Assembly (NCBI GenBank): GCA_965216255.1
Contig: OZ244148.1
Coordinates: forward strand, 5,344,442-5,408,441
Reading direction: 5' to 3'
DNA: 64,000 bases
Origin: G965216255 sp965216255
GTDB lineage: Bacteria; Bacteroidota; Rhodothermia; Rhodothermales; Bin80
Of the stretch, positions 55,870-64,000 are shown in pieces. Position 1 is the first letter of the stretch. Each line of letters starts with the position of its first letter. The notes below the pieces were generated by a model. It searched no databases and was not told the DNA's origin. It worked only from the letters and a program-made list of their open reading frames with translations. The translations under genes were made by a program, and so were the position numbers.

Positions 55870-57330
55870 ATGTTTGCGAGACTGTTCGAGAAAGAGCTCA
55901 AGCTGGTCTTGCTGAGCCCCAAATTTGTTGCCACTTTTGGCGTCTCTTCCATTCTCATTATCCTGAGTGTCTTTATCGGCGTACAGGACTACAAGGCTAG
56001 TGTGCGGCAGTACGAATCGGCGGGGCAACTGGCTGACCAGGAACTCAGGGAGGCCACCTCGTGGTTCGGGTTGGGCAATACGGTGCACCGCAGGCCCGAT
56101 GTGATGCAGATTTTTGCGGCTGGAGTCAACAATGACATTGGAAGGCTGTCCAGCATCAGTACCTGGAACGATATCAAGCTCCGGCAAAGCAATTACCTTG
56201 ACAATTCACTTTTTGCCCTATTCCGATTCATTGACTTCACCTTCATATTCCAGGTAGTACTCTCGCTTTTTGCGATTCTTTTTACATACGATGCTATTAA
56301 CGGTGAGCGAGAATCCGGGACTCTGCGGTTGACGTATTCATGTCCCGTGCCCAGAGCCACATATCTGCTGGCGAAGCTCGCAGGGGCGTGGACCGGCCTC
56401 GTGGTACCGCTATTGATCCCCGTGGCGCTGGCCATTCTACTGGTGCTTGTAATGAATGTACCGGTAGATAGCACACATTGGTATAGGATCCTGGCTCTTC
56501 TTGGAGTAGCGGTGCTCTATTTCACGGTTTTTATTACGCTCGGGCTTTTTGTTTCCGCCATGACGCGGTCGTCTCGTGTGTCGTTTCTAGTACTGTTGGT
56601 GTTCTGGGTTACGAGTGTTTTGATTGTACCACGCGGGGCGACCATGGCTGCTGGCCAAATGGTGCAGGTGCCCAGTGTTGCTGAGGTCGAAAGCATGAAG
56701 GACCGATATTTTGCGGATCGGAGGACTACGTTTTTTGGTGAGATGTCCGAGTTGTGGCGAGAGAGAAGTACGGGCACTGAAGACATGAGTAAGCAAGAGC
56801 GGGACCAGTTCAGGGAGGACAATGAGGACAGATGGAAAGAGGATGAAGCGGCGCTTAGGCAAGCGATGGAGGATGATGTTGCCAACTATGGGCGCATGGT
56901 TGGCGAGGACTTGCAGAATCGCAAGCGGGAGCGGGAGAGACTTGCGTTCTTGCTTGCGCGCGCTGCGCCTCCAGCAGCATTTCAAATTGCAGCGCTAAAC
57001 ATTGCCGGCACCAATGTCACGCTTAAGACGCGCTACGAGGAGTCCATGAAGGCGTATCGCTCTTCCTTCGCACAGTTCGTGGAAGTCAAACGTGCCGAAG
57101 AGCGCGAAGAACGGACACGTTCGCAGCAGGGAGGAGGCATTATCAGGATGTTGAGGGCGGGGGGCGGGACTCCGATCGATGCCAGTGGGATGCCTCGATT
57201 TGAGCCACCAGACCAGATCCTTGCCGACGCGATCAGCCCGTCTCTGATAGATCTGGCGCTGCTTGCATTCTATTCCGTAGCCTTCTTTGCAGGGGCTTTC
57301 GTAGCATTCCTGCGCTACGATGTTCGGTAG
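55870..57330 (+). CDS. ABC-2 type permease, paralogue of the preceding gene
   Basis: 486 residues, same layout as the upstream permease: N-terminal helix, loop, five helices with TYDAINGERESGTLRLTYSC and CPVPRATYLLAKLAGAW, loop, last helix ending RYDVR. The shared final sequence (FAGAFVAFLRYDVR) in both permeases shows an old duplication. It would form the heterodimeric exporter with its neighbour and the ATPase. What is exported is unknown. Confidence 0.88.
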   Translation: MFARLFEKELKLVLLSPKFVATFGVSSILIILSVFIGVQDYKASVRQYESAGQLADQELREATSWFGLGNTVHRRPDVMQIFAAGVNNDIGRLSSISTWNDIKLRQSNYLDNSLFALFRFIDFTFIFQVVLSLFAILFTYDAINGERESGTLRLTYSCPVPRATYLLAKLAGAWTGLVVPLLIPVALAILLVLVMNVPVDSTHWYRILALLGVAVLYFTVFITLGLFVSAMTRSSRVSFLVLLVFWVTSVLIVPRGATMAAGQMVQVPSVAEVESMKDRYFADRRTTFFGEMSELWRERSTGTEDMSKQERDQFREDNEDRWKEDEAALRQAMEDDVANYGRMVGEDLQNRKRERERLAFLLARAAPPAAFQIAALNIAGTNVTLKTRYEESMKAYRSSFAQFVEVKRAEEREERTRSQQGGGIIRMLRAGGGTPIDASGMPRFEPPDQILADAISPSLIDLALLAFYSVAFFAGAFVAFLRYDVR

Positions 57331-57413
57331 TTACGGCACATCCGTGCCTGTTGCAGTAGCCTTTAGAAGCGGAACGCAAGCCAGTCGCGCTCCGCTGCCT
57401 GGCCTCAAGGCAG

Positions 57414-57629
57414 AGCTTCGGCAGCAGTTCGAGCGGCCGGGGGTGCGCGGAGCTCGTATCTTGGTACCCAGGTTCTGTTCGTATTGGCAACCTTGATCCA
57501 CGGTAAGAAGCGCATCAAAGCCGCTTCAAGCTGCATCAGGTGGCCGTCTTGACTTCCTGTCCATCCCATATCCTGGACCATGTGCACCTTGAACGGAGGG
57601 AAAAGGAATGCGACGAGCGGTCTGGGCAT
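57414..57629 (-). pseudogene. DUF5615-type PIN-like toxin relic
   Basis: Minus strand: FKVHMVQDMGWTGSQDGHLM in one frame, then a shift to GFDALLTVDQGCQYEQNLG in the other. This order is the usual DUF5615 toxin core, partner of DUF433 antitoxins. The N-terminal metal-site segment is missing and the frames disagree, so it is inactive. Confidence 0.55.
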
Positions 57630-57855
57630 GGCCCACTAGCAGCGCTGTAGCGTGTTCGAGCACCTGGACGGCCTGCTTTCGGGGTACGGAGGGGAAGTGA
57701 TCCAGGAATTCGTCTAGCCGGTCGCCGGCTTCCAGATACTCCATCAGGATGCGCACCGGCACTCGCGTGCCGGAAAAGACCGGTGTGCCCCCCAGAATTC
57801 CGGGATCATTTTTGATTAACGGGTCAGTCACGGCGGGGCGTTCGGGAGTGTGCAT
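57526..57855 (-). CDS. DUF433 antitoxin
   Basis: Starts at ATG 57855 or a more internal GTG. The DUF433 core is LIKNDPGILGGTPVFSGTR, VPVRILMEYLEAGD and LEHATALLVGH. Normally such proteins end soon after the last helix. Here the frame runs on another 40 residues through the damaged toxin, because the usual stop and toxin start are lost. Antitoxin likely folds. Usual partner is the DUF5615 toxin relic just downstream. Confidence 0.7.
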   Translation of the reverse strand: MHTPERPAVTDPLIKNDPGILGGTPVFSGTRVPVRILMEYLEAGDRLDEFLDHFPSVPRKQAVQVLEHATALLVGHAQTARRIPFPSVQGAHGPGYGMDRKSRRPPDAA

Positions 57856-58113
57856 CCCGGGAAACGCCGCCAGGACACGTGGGGATTCCATCGGAACAAG
57901 GGGTCTGGTTTAGCCGGGATGAATGGTCTAGACCTACGGGGATATGCAGGCCGCTCAGATAGTGGAATTCGTCTCCGGAGCGGGCCCTGCGACGAATGCC
58001 ATGAGAATCGCACGTGGGGAGCTCACAGGAGCCGCCAGCGCCTAGCCGGTTCTTGTTAGTGGGATCCCTATCTGTATTATGTACGTACTGCGTACAGGTC
58101 TGCATAACGACCC

Positions 58114-58320
58114 GTGATTCGAAGCTTTGGAGATCGCTATACCGAGCGTTTCTTTGAGGGCAAGCGGGTAGGGAGATTCGAAGGCTTCAACGACCAGGCG
58201 GAGAAACGCTTGACGCTATTGCACCGTGCGACTCCACTTCAGGACCTGGCCGGAGTGCCGGGTAATCGCTTTGAGGCGTTGTCCGGCAATAGAACAGGGC
58301 AGTACAGCATCCGGACCAAC
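58114..58320 (+). pseudogene. higB: HigB-type toxin, 5' part, interrupted by a group II intron
   Basis: Reads IRSFGDRYTERFFEGKRVGR, then ATPLQDLAGVPGNRFEALSG and RTGQYSIRTN, exactly the N-terminal two thirds of RelE/ParE-like HigB toxins. The frame meets the group II intron start GTGCG at 58321, at the point where toxins normally continue with a Trp-Arg-Ile-Cys-Phe-like strand. The 3' exon was not found within the window after the intron cluster. No HigA antitoxin is seen. Confidence 0.8.
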
Positions 58321-58810
58321 GTGCGCCGTGATAAGGCGCTTTTCCTTAGTGGGTGCGAATCCCACCTAGTAACTGTCGCTCCAGCTAGTAGCGGCCAAAG
58401 CAGTTTATGGAGGTAACAACATGAGCTGAAGCACTTTGGTAAAGGGTCGCTTAGGCGATTCAGCGAGCATGCAGGCCGGAACGCGTAGTGAATGCCGAGC
58501 AGGCCTCGAAACATGCAATGCGGAAGCCGACCCTCCGTTGGTAAGGGGAAGGCCGCCGGCAGTCTGGGAAGAGAACGACACAAGCACCAGATTGCGTCCG
58601 CCGGGGTAGTGGCACTGGCATGTATGCAAGATGGGAAAAGTAGCAACACGGGAAGCCCTGCCGGAGGCACACGTAAGCCAACCGATTTCCCGCAAGGGAC
58701 AGATTGGGCCGTCAGGGTGGCGGATGGGTCCGTAGTACCTGTGACGCGGGGTAATGCTCGTCGAGGAAAGGGACCCTCATTCAAGAGCAATACGCAAAGG
58801 GGGAAAGGCA

Positions 58811-60168
58811 ATGGTTACTGACGCAAGTCTAACAGGATCAGAATCAGTTCGGGACCTCCAGCGCGTATTACATGTCAAAGCGAAGGAAGACCCCAAGCGT
58901 CGTTTCCATGCATTGTGTGACAAAGTATGGGGGAAGGATTTCTTGTTCGCAGCCTGGCAACAAGTACGCCGTAACGGCGGCAGTGCCGGTGTGGATGGAG
59001 AGACGTTTCGAGACATTGAAGCGCACGGCATAAATCGATGGTTGGGGGAACTGGCGCGGGATCTAAGGGAGGGTACGTACAAACCGCGTGCGGTACGTCA
59101 GGTACTGATCCCGAAGAAGCAGCCAGGCAAGTTCCGGCCGTTAGGCATTCCCTGTATTCGTGACAGGGTCGCGCAGACATCGGCAATGCTGGTGCTGGGG
59201 CCGATCTTTGAAGCGGATTTACAAGAGGAGCAATATGCCTATCGGAAGGGACGTGGCGCACAGGAAGCGGTCAATCGCGTCCACAGGCTCGTAAATACGG
59301 GCCGCCGGGAAGTGGTTGATGCGGACCTGTCGAACTACTTTGGTGAGATACCGCATGATAAGATGATGAAGTCTCTGGCGTGTCGCATCAGCGATGGTCG
59401 GATGCTCGAACTCATCAAGTCATGGCTGGTGATGCCGGTAGTGGAAGATGACGGTAAGGCAGGCAAACGCCTGACGAACCGGGCTCGGAAGGAAGGAAAG
59501 GGTACGCCGCAAGGCGCGCCAATCTCTCCCTTGCTGAGTAACACAGGCGATCGCCGATCGCCTACATGCGCCGTTTTCTCATTGCCTGGAAGCTGCTGGG
59601 CTATGCCCGGCGCTTCCAAGCGTCGATCGTGAACTACGCCGATGATTTTGTGGTACTCGGAAAGGCCGATGGTACAGCGATGCTGGAAGCGGTGGAGACC
59701 ATAATGCAACGGCTGAAACTGCCGATCAACGCAAGGAAGACCCGATGCGTCCGGTGCCCCGAAGAACCGTTTGAGTTCCTTGGGTACCGGATTGGGCGCA
59801 ACTTTCGTCCGGGCGGTAGAGGATCCTATATAGGGACTCGTCCGAGCAAGAAGAGTGTCCAGAGCATATGCCGCAGGATCAGTGAGCAAACGGCGGCAAG
59901 GCACGGACTGCTGTCCATAGAGGAGATGGTAACACGCCTTAACTGGTTATCGACCGGATGGGCCAACTACTTCCGACTTGGACAAGTCAATCCCGCCTAT
60001 GCAGCCATAGATGCGCACATGACGAAGCGAATTCGCCAGTGGCTCTGTCGCAAGCACAAGGTCCAGTCCGGGGGGTGGGCGCGTTTCCCGCACGAAGAGC
60101 TATACAAGAAGTATGGCTTGATATGCCTTGAGCCAACGACCAAGAGCCTTCCGTGGGCGAAAACATGA
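58811..60168 (+). pseudogene. Group II intron reverse transcriptase/maturase, frameshifted
   Basis: Starts at ATG 58811, preceded by gggggaaagg. The first frame gives RT domain motifs: GGSAGVDGETFRD, YKPRAVRQVLIPKKQPGKFR, LGIPCIRDRVAQTSAMLVLG, YAYRKGRGAQEAV, VVDADLSNYF and GTPQGAPISPLLSN, ending near 59540. After a small palindromic insertion (59545-59563), the second frame continues with MRRFLIAWKLLGYARRF, the catalytic NYADDF (YADD at 59635-59646), then the thumb and maturase-like LNWLSTGWANYFRLG. There is no obvious En (HNH) domain. Without the 17-base surplus, one protein of about 440 residues would result. Confidence 0.85.
59545..59563. repeat. 19-base near-perfect palindromic insertion in the RT gene
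   Basis: The sequence aggcgatcgccgatcgcct pairs over 9 bases around a single centre. It replaces the two or three residues (typically I-Y) that should follow SPLLSN, adding 17 bases and shifting the frame just ahead of the YADD block. Confidence 0.75.
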
Positions 60169-60271
60169 TCTTGTCTGAAAGCCGGATGCGGTAATTCTGC
60201 ATGTCCGGTTTGATGAGCGGCGGGCAGAAACGTGCTCCTAATGGGAGTAACGCGCCGCCCGTCGACTCTAC

Positions 60272-60732
60272 CGGAAGCCCGCAAGGGTCAGGCCGGGCCG
60301 AGAGGGTAGCGGAGTGGCCCGTACTACCGCAGATGCGGGGTAATGCCCGTGGAGGGAAGGGGCCGTAGGTGCGGAGCGACGTTCGTAGAGAGAAAGGCCA
60401 CGGCATTGGCAGAGACCTACTAACCGGTACATGGTCGGAGACCTCGGCGGCATCACATGCGAAAGTAAAGGAGCCATGTGGCGTGCCAGGCACGCCACGG
60501 GGTGTTATCAGGGCGTAAACAGGCCTGATGACCAACGGACTCAAGGCATGGAGTGGAACAGGGACCGTGCTAGTCTTTGAACAGGAGAAGCTCCATGGGG
60601 CGACGCCGTTGTCCGCATGCGAGAGGCATGATCCGTCTGGAGAGCCGGGTGCGGGAAAACCGCATCCCCTGGTTCGGTGACCGGCGGGCGGAAACGCGCT
60701 CTTCGGAGTGGCGTGCCGCCCGCCGACTCTAC
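60272..60732 (+). mobile_element. Second, 5'-truncated and ORF-less group II intron copy
   Basis: Begins directly after the gactctac end of the first copy, with ggaagcccgcaagggtcagg matching the interior of domain I of the first copy (near 58690). It continues through a similar region up to the point where the RT ORF would start, then jumps to domain V (gagagccgggtgcgg to gcatcccctggttcggtga) and domain VI, ending gactctac at 60732. No RT frame exists in it. Looks like a 5'-truncated integration of a related intron into the end of the first. Confidence 0.65.
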
Positions 60733-60881
60733 ATCGTCTAAATCCGTTACGACACGTCATCAGCGGTTCGCTTTCGCTCGACTTTGTGATTCACACCTGA
60801 CCGGATGTTCCCCAGCCTATTCCCACTCGCTCACCACGAGAGTCTCTTAAACCCCGCAGCTGTGGGCGGTTTGCAGCGTCG
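60733..60881 (-). mobile_element. Partial 5' segment of a second group II intron type
   Basis: On the minus strand this reads gctgcaaaccgcccacagct, then agactctcgtggtgagcgag and, further, a stretch ending cgaaccgctgatgacgtgtc. The same order recurs at 61450-61328 as the start of the copy described next. It is therefore a truncated head-to-tail copy, ending where the plus-strand intron begins. Confidence 0.5.
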
Positions 60882-61460
60882 GGTAGCCCGGGGGATTTCC
60901 AGGCCCCCACAGAACCGTACGTGAGACTCTCGCCTCATACGGCTCTTCTCGGCCCACCCGGCTACCAATCCAGCCAGCAGCCAGGCCCTTGTTTCTTGAG
61001 CGAGGTCCTCCCGCCTTGCGGTTACCCCGCTCCTTCCACCGACCGAGTCGGCCCCTTCGCTCCAGTTCCATTACAGAACCTTCTTCACTACTACGAGCCG
61101 ATCCGCCCCCGTGGAGCGCATTGGTACTCAATCGCTCGCGGGTTCTCCGCTTGCGAGTCTCCCTTAGCATCGCCCCGACAGGTTCCCACGTTCCGCATTT
61201 AGGCCCAGACCATATTCTCGCCGCCTGTATGCCGGATGCCGATCGGGCCATAAACAGGCACCTCCCGATCTTGTCCCGGAGCAGAGATGAGACCCCGGTT
61301 TTGACATCGTCCAAGCACTTTCGACACTTCGTCAGCGGTTCACTTGCGTTCGACTCTATGGCCCATACCTGACAGAGTCATTGCTCCGCCTTTTCCGGAC
61401 TCGCTCACTACCGAACCCTTAAGGTCAAGCAGCAGCCGGTGGTTTGCAGCCTCCGCCTGC
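60882..61460 (-). mobile_element. ORF-less copy of a second group II intron type
   Basis: Minus strand: starts near 61450 (gctgcaaaccaccggctgct), continues with gtgaaccgctgacgaagtgt, a domain I-III-like region, and a domain V hairpin gagccgtatgaggcg to ctcacgtacggttctg (about 60955-60918). It ends with a domain VI-like tgggggcctggaaatccccc and the gggctacccgac 3' end. The RT ORF is absent. The 3' end pattern differs from the plus-strand intron, so this is another lineage. Confidence 0.6.
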
Positions 61461-61731
61461 ACAGCGGCTGCGGGGGGCCGCCCCCCATCCCTTACGTAGT
61501 TACGGACACGTTAGCTATGCCATACTTTTGCCTCCGTGTCGCTACGTGACACACTCACCGGACGCTTACCGTAGACTACAAATCAATAATCCGACCACCA
61601 ACATCGGCTCAATAGGTTGGACCGCTGGTTAATCTTAATGTAATCCCCTATTTTTAACCGTTATAATCGACAAGAAAAGCCGCAGGCGAACGCCAGTCCC
61701 ATCGTTAACTAGTACTATAGGCCGCTGCTCC

Positions 61732-64000
61732 ATGGACGCCTTTTTTGGAGGAGTTTACACGCAGTGGGCTCATTTTATCGTGCACATACCGCTGCTTCTG
61801 GCAGTATACCCGTCGCACGCTGAAGATTCCGGAGAGACAACTAGGGGAATCACCCAAGTGACCCCAGTCAATTTGGTGAATGACAAGGCAGTCGAAGGGT
61901 CTGCCGGCGAAGCATTCAATGTCACGGTTGATTTCCCAGTATTCGGCGATGGGCACGATACTGCGATGGAGCAAAGTGACTCTTATCCAGATCAGGATCG
62001 ATTGACCACTGGATCAGTAGAGGAGGAAGCGATAGCTGATGTTACTATCGCCGTTGACGAGAATGCGGAGGGCGATGCAACAGTTGCCCTATTCTTGGCC
62101 AATCCAACGGATACCGTTGTCGTATCAGGTCATGGCCGGAGGGCAGATTCTGCGTCGGCATTTGGTCAGCGGCGCGGTGGCGGCACGCTGGAAGACGATT
62201 GGCGAGCACTGGTAGCACTTTACAATAATACAGGCGGGCCAGAGTTGTATTGGAATAACGATACAAACTGGTCTGCGTCGACGGAAACCGTCCCCACCGC
62301 GCAGAAGCTTAATGCATGGTATGGTGTGACGGTCACCGATGGTCGTGTGACGGATTTGAAGTTACAAGCCAATGGCCTGAGTGGACAGATTCCCAGTGAA
62401 ATCGGGCAACTCACCAGCCTGATCATACTGTCGCTAGAACACAACAGAAGTTTATCGGGTTCGATTCCACCAGAATTGGGGAATCTCGTGGAGCTTGAGA
62501 AATTGTTTCTATACAGCACCAGTTTATCGGGTTCGATTCCACCAGAATTGGGGAATCTCGTGGAGCTTGCTCTATTGTGGCTAAATGATACCGAACTGTC
62601 GGGCACGGTTCCGTCAGAAATGGGAAATCTTACTAAGATGATAGATTTGATTTTGAGAGACAACGAACTGATTGGGAAACTCCCCTCTCACCTGACAAAT
62701 ATAGAAGGCCTTCAGACGCTAAATTTCGGAGGCCAAGAACTATGTGCTCCGGCGACCCCTGCGTTTCAGGAATGGCTAAAGCGAGTTCATAGGGTCATCG
62801 GTCCTACATGTGTCTCAATCATCGTGGAACCTGCGGAGCTTCCGGTGATGGAGGGAGATCTGGAGGGAAACAGCTTCACCGTGCGCTTGGCAACCGAACC
62901 CACCGTGGATGTAGCGGTCACCATAACGGGGCATGAGGACACGGACCTGACGGTATCGACGCCGAGCCTCGCCTTCACGGCTGATACCTGGGAAACGGAC
63001 CAGGCCGTAAACGTGACGGCTGCACATGACGACAACACGGTGGACGAAACGATAACGCTTGAATTGCAGGCAAGCGGTGGCGATTTCGAGGGCAATACTG
63101 CAGAGGTGGTCGTGACCATAGTGGATGACGACTACGAGGCACCGGTGCTCGGCATACGGAATGCGGCGCCTGTCACGGAGGGAGAGGTGGCCTCGTTTCC
63201 GGTCGAACTGACGGCTGCCAGCAGCCAAGACGTGACCGTCAAGTATTGGACGGGTCGAGCGGGCGATACGGCGGAAGGCGGCAGCGACTATGCAGCGGCT
63301 CTGCGTCGGACGGTGACCATTACGGCTGGCGACACCAGCGCTGTGATCCTGGTTCAAACACATGACGACGCAGTATTTGAGGGCCCAGAGTCTTTCTCCG
63401 TAAAGCTTTTGAGCGTTTCGGGCGGTGCCGTGCTGCCGGATGATCCCCATGCTACGGGGACGATACTCGACAACGAAACGGCGCCGACAATTGATATTGA
63501 TGCGGCGCCCAAGATGGTAGCGGAGCATGCAGGGTCGGTTCTTGTATCGGTGCGGCTCTCTGTGGCAAGCGACGATCTGGTGAAGGTGCGGCTTGCTACC
63601 ACGGAAGGTACAGCGACAGCGGGCGCCGACTACGGGGCACAGAGCCTGGAGGTGGTCTTTGCCTCTGGCGAGACCGAGGAGAGTGTATCGATTGCTATTG
63701 TGGACGACGACCTGGTGGAAGGCGACGAGACGTTTGGGGTGAGGCTGAGCGCGCCCACAATCGGCGAGATCGGGCACGCGGAAGTTGCCGTGACGATTCT
63801 GGACAATGACACGCACTCGGAGCTTGACATCTTTAGGAGCGTCGTGGTGCCGGAGGGAGCAGGCAGGGCGAGATTCACGGTGTTGCTATATCCGGCGCGG
63901 AGTACGGAAGTGAGAGTCGACTACGCCACGGCAGACGTTACGGCGACGGTGGGAGTGGACTATCTTGAAGCGAGCGGCACGCTGGTTTTCGAGCCGGGCG
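61732..64000 (+). CDS. Secreted LRR and Calx-beta repeat protein, 5' part (runs off the window)
   Basis: An open frame from ATG 61732 has no stop up to 64000, about 756 residues seen. It begins with a signal-like segment (FIVHIPLLLAVYPSHAED). An acidic region follows, then a bacterial LRR cap (EDDWRALVALYNNTGG, about 154-169), LRRs (about 200-330) including ELGNLVELEKLFLYS and its duplicate, a cap (GGQELCAPATPAFQEWL), then repeated Calx-beta/cadherin-like domains (SVRLSVASDDLVKVRLATTE, TATAGADYGA, VEGDETFGVRL, ending VTILDNDTH). By analogy with its relatives upstream it may end in a T9SS tail beyond the window. Calx-beta domains suggest calcium-stiffened surface adhesion. Confidence 0.85.
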   Translation, partial: MDAFFGGVYTQWAHFIVHIPLLLAVYPSHAEDSGETTRGITQVTPVNLVNDKAVEGSAGEAFNVTVDFPVFGDGHDTAMEQSDSYPDQDRLTTGSVEEEAIADVTIAVDENAEGDATVALFLANPTDTVVVSGHGRRADSASAFGQRRGGGTLEDDWRALVALYNNTGGPELYWNNDTNWSASTETVPTAQKLNAWYGVTVTDGRVTDLKLQANGLSGQIPSEIGQLTSLIILSLEHNRSLSGSIPPELGNLVELEKLFLYSTSLSGSIPPELGNLVELALLWLNDTELSGTVPSEMGNLTKMIDLILRDNELIGKLPSHLTNIEGLQTLNFGGQELCAPATPAFQEWLKRVHRVIGPTCVSIIVEPAELPVMEGDLEGNSFTVRLATEPTVDVAVTITGHEDTDLTVSTPSLAFTADTWETDQAVNVTAAHDDNTVDETITLELQASGGDFEGNTAEVVVTIVDDDYEAPVLGIRNAAPVTEGEVASFPVELTAASSQDVTVKYWTGRAGDTAEGGSDYAAALRRTVTITAGDTSAVILVQTHDDAVFEGPESFSVKLLSVSGGAVLPDDPHATGTILDNETAPTIDIDAAPKMVAEHAGSVLVSVRLSVASDDLVKVRLATTEGTATAGADYGAQSLEVVFASGETEESVSIAIVDDDLVEGDETFGVRLSAPTIGEIGHAEVAVTILDNDTHSELDIFRSVVVPEGAGRARFTVLLYPARSTEVRVDYATADVTATVGVDYLEASGTLVFEPG
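62449..62569 (+). repeat. Recently duplicated leucine-rich repeat unit (72-bp period)
   Basis: Two copies starting at 62449 and 62521 share 49 identical bases (agtttatcgggttcgattcc onward), each encoding a 24-residue LRR with SLSGSIPPELGNLVEL. The spacing of exactly 72 bases shows an in-frame unit duplication. Confidence 0.85.

Larger units (their letters stand above)
58321..60271 (+). mobile_element. Group II intron with broken reverse transcriptase
   Basis: The left end gtgcgccgtg fits the group II consensus GUGYG. The right end is a domain V-like hairpin gaaagccggatgcgg to gcatgtccggtttga (60172-60208 region), followed by a domain VI-like stem with a bulged A and the terminal gactctac at 60271. 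The RT ORF sits in the domain IV position. The intron sits inside higB. Its RT is disrupted, so it would need help in trans. Confidence 0.8.

Noticed and set aside
58239..58811. 190-codon minus-strand ORF opposite the intron 5' region
   Set aside because: Antisense of the conserved intron RNA domains, with no protein family resemblance.
60847..61314. 155-codon minus-strand ORF
   Set aside because: It reads through group II intron RNA domains; the apparent ORF is a by-product of the ribozyme sequence.
1..64000. CRISPR array
   Set aside because: No series of regularly spaced identical short repeats was found; the only repeats are the 270-bp and 72-bp coding repeats.
1..64000. tRNA or rRNA genes
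   Set aside because: No cloverleaf-like or rRNA-like sequence was recognised by eye. A covariance-model search would be needed to exclude them.

Overview
The window looks like part of a chromosome from a Bacteroidota-related bacterium, most probably Rhodothermota. Three exported proteins end in the type IX secretion (T9SS) type A sorting tail, recognisable by an N-Y-P-N-P-F-N motif about 85 residues from the C-terminus and a terminal GTYLYR-like stretch. The genes also include TonB-world style lipoproteins, a 7TM-HD phosphodiesterase and twin M16 peptidases, which are common in that group. Assignment to phylum is inference from gene content; no rRNA or tRNA gene was found. Many transposase, toxin and enzyme genes are visibly decaying through nonsense codons, frameshifts and truncations. 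This suggests an eroding, repeat-rich accessory genome, possibly host-associated.

Region by region. 1-2.6 kb: 5' part of a broken transposase, a group II intron relic and a poorly conserved secreted-protein-like ORF containing a run of 20 G. 2.6-13.1 kb: three large T9SS cargo genes (a 1816-aa beta-rich adhesin-like protein, an M30-like metallopeptidase with three near-identical 270-bp repeats, and an LRR/FN3/Ig-like protein). 13.1-16.8 kb: transposon graveyard (ISNCY and IS1380 remnants) and a DUF1080 relic. 16.8-26.8 kb: minus-strand locus for extracytoplasmic sugar oxidation and turnover (PQQ dehydrogenase with cytochrome c, SMP-30 lactonase, cytochrome c, a DUF1080-ThuA-sorbosone dehydrogenase-PKD polypeptide split by a frameshift, a pseudogene, creatininase, a lipoprotein). 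A second sugar dehydrogenase-cytochrome c fusion diverges from it. 29.5-46.7 kb: housekeeping and transport genes (SpoIIE-type phosphatase, alpha/beta hydrolase, sugar MFS, sodium symporter, PgpH-like phosphodiesterase, M16 pair, a dehydrogenase, PruA, LolC/E-type permease). 47-51.8 kb: moaD-moaE, purC, a LacI regulator and a divergent MalK-type ATPase. 52-57.3 kb: a four-gene NEW3-protein/ABC-2 exporter operon. 57.4-61.5 kb: two decayed toxin-antitoxin modules, one of them (higB) interrupted by a group II intron that lies in a pile of further intron copies on both strands. 61.7 kb to the end: a large LRR plus Calx-beta secreted protein gene that runs off the window.

How it fits together: the PQQ and sorbosone-type dehydrogenases, lactonase and c-type cytochromes would oxidise sugars outside the cytoplasm and pass electrons to the respiratory chain. 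The DUF1080 and ThuA domains would process keto-sugars. The MFS, SSS and LacI/ATPase genes point to sugar uptake. The T9SS cargo with eukaryote-like repeats suggests surface interaction or predation/adhesion functions. The most unusual pieces are the nested group II intron array inside higB, the G20 tract ahead of a T9SS gene, and the inserted beta-rich domain inside ThuA.
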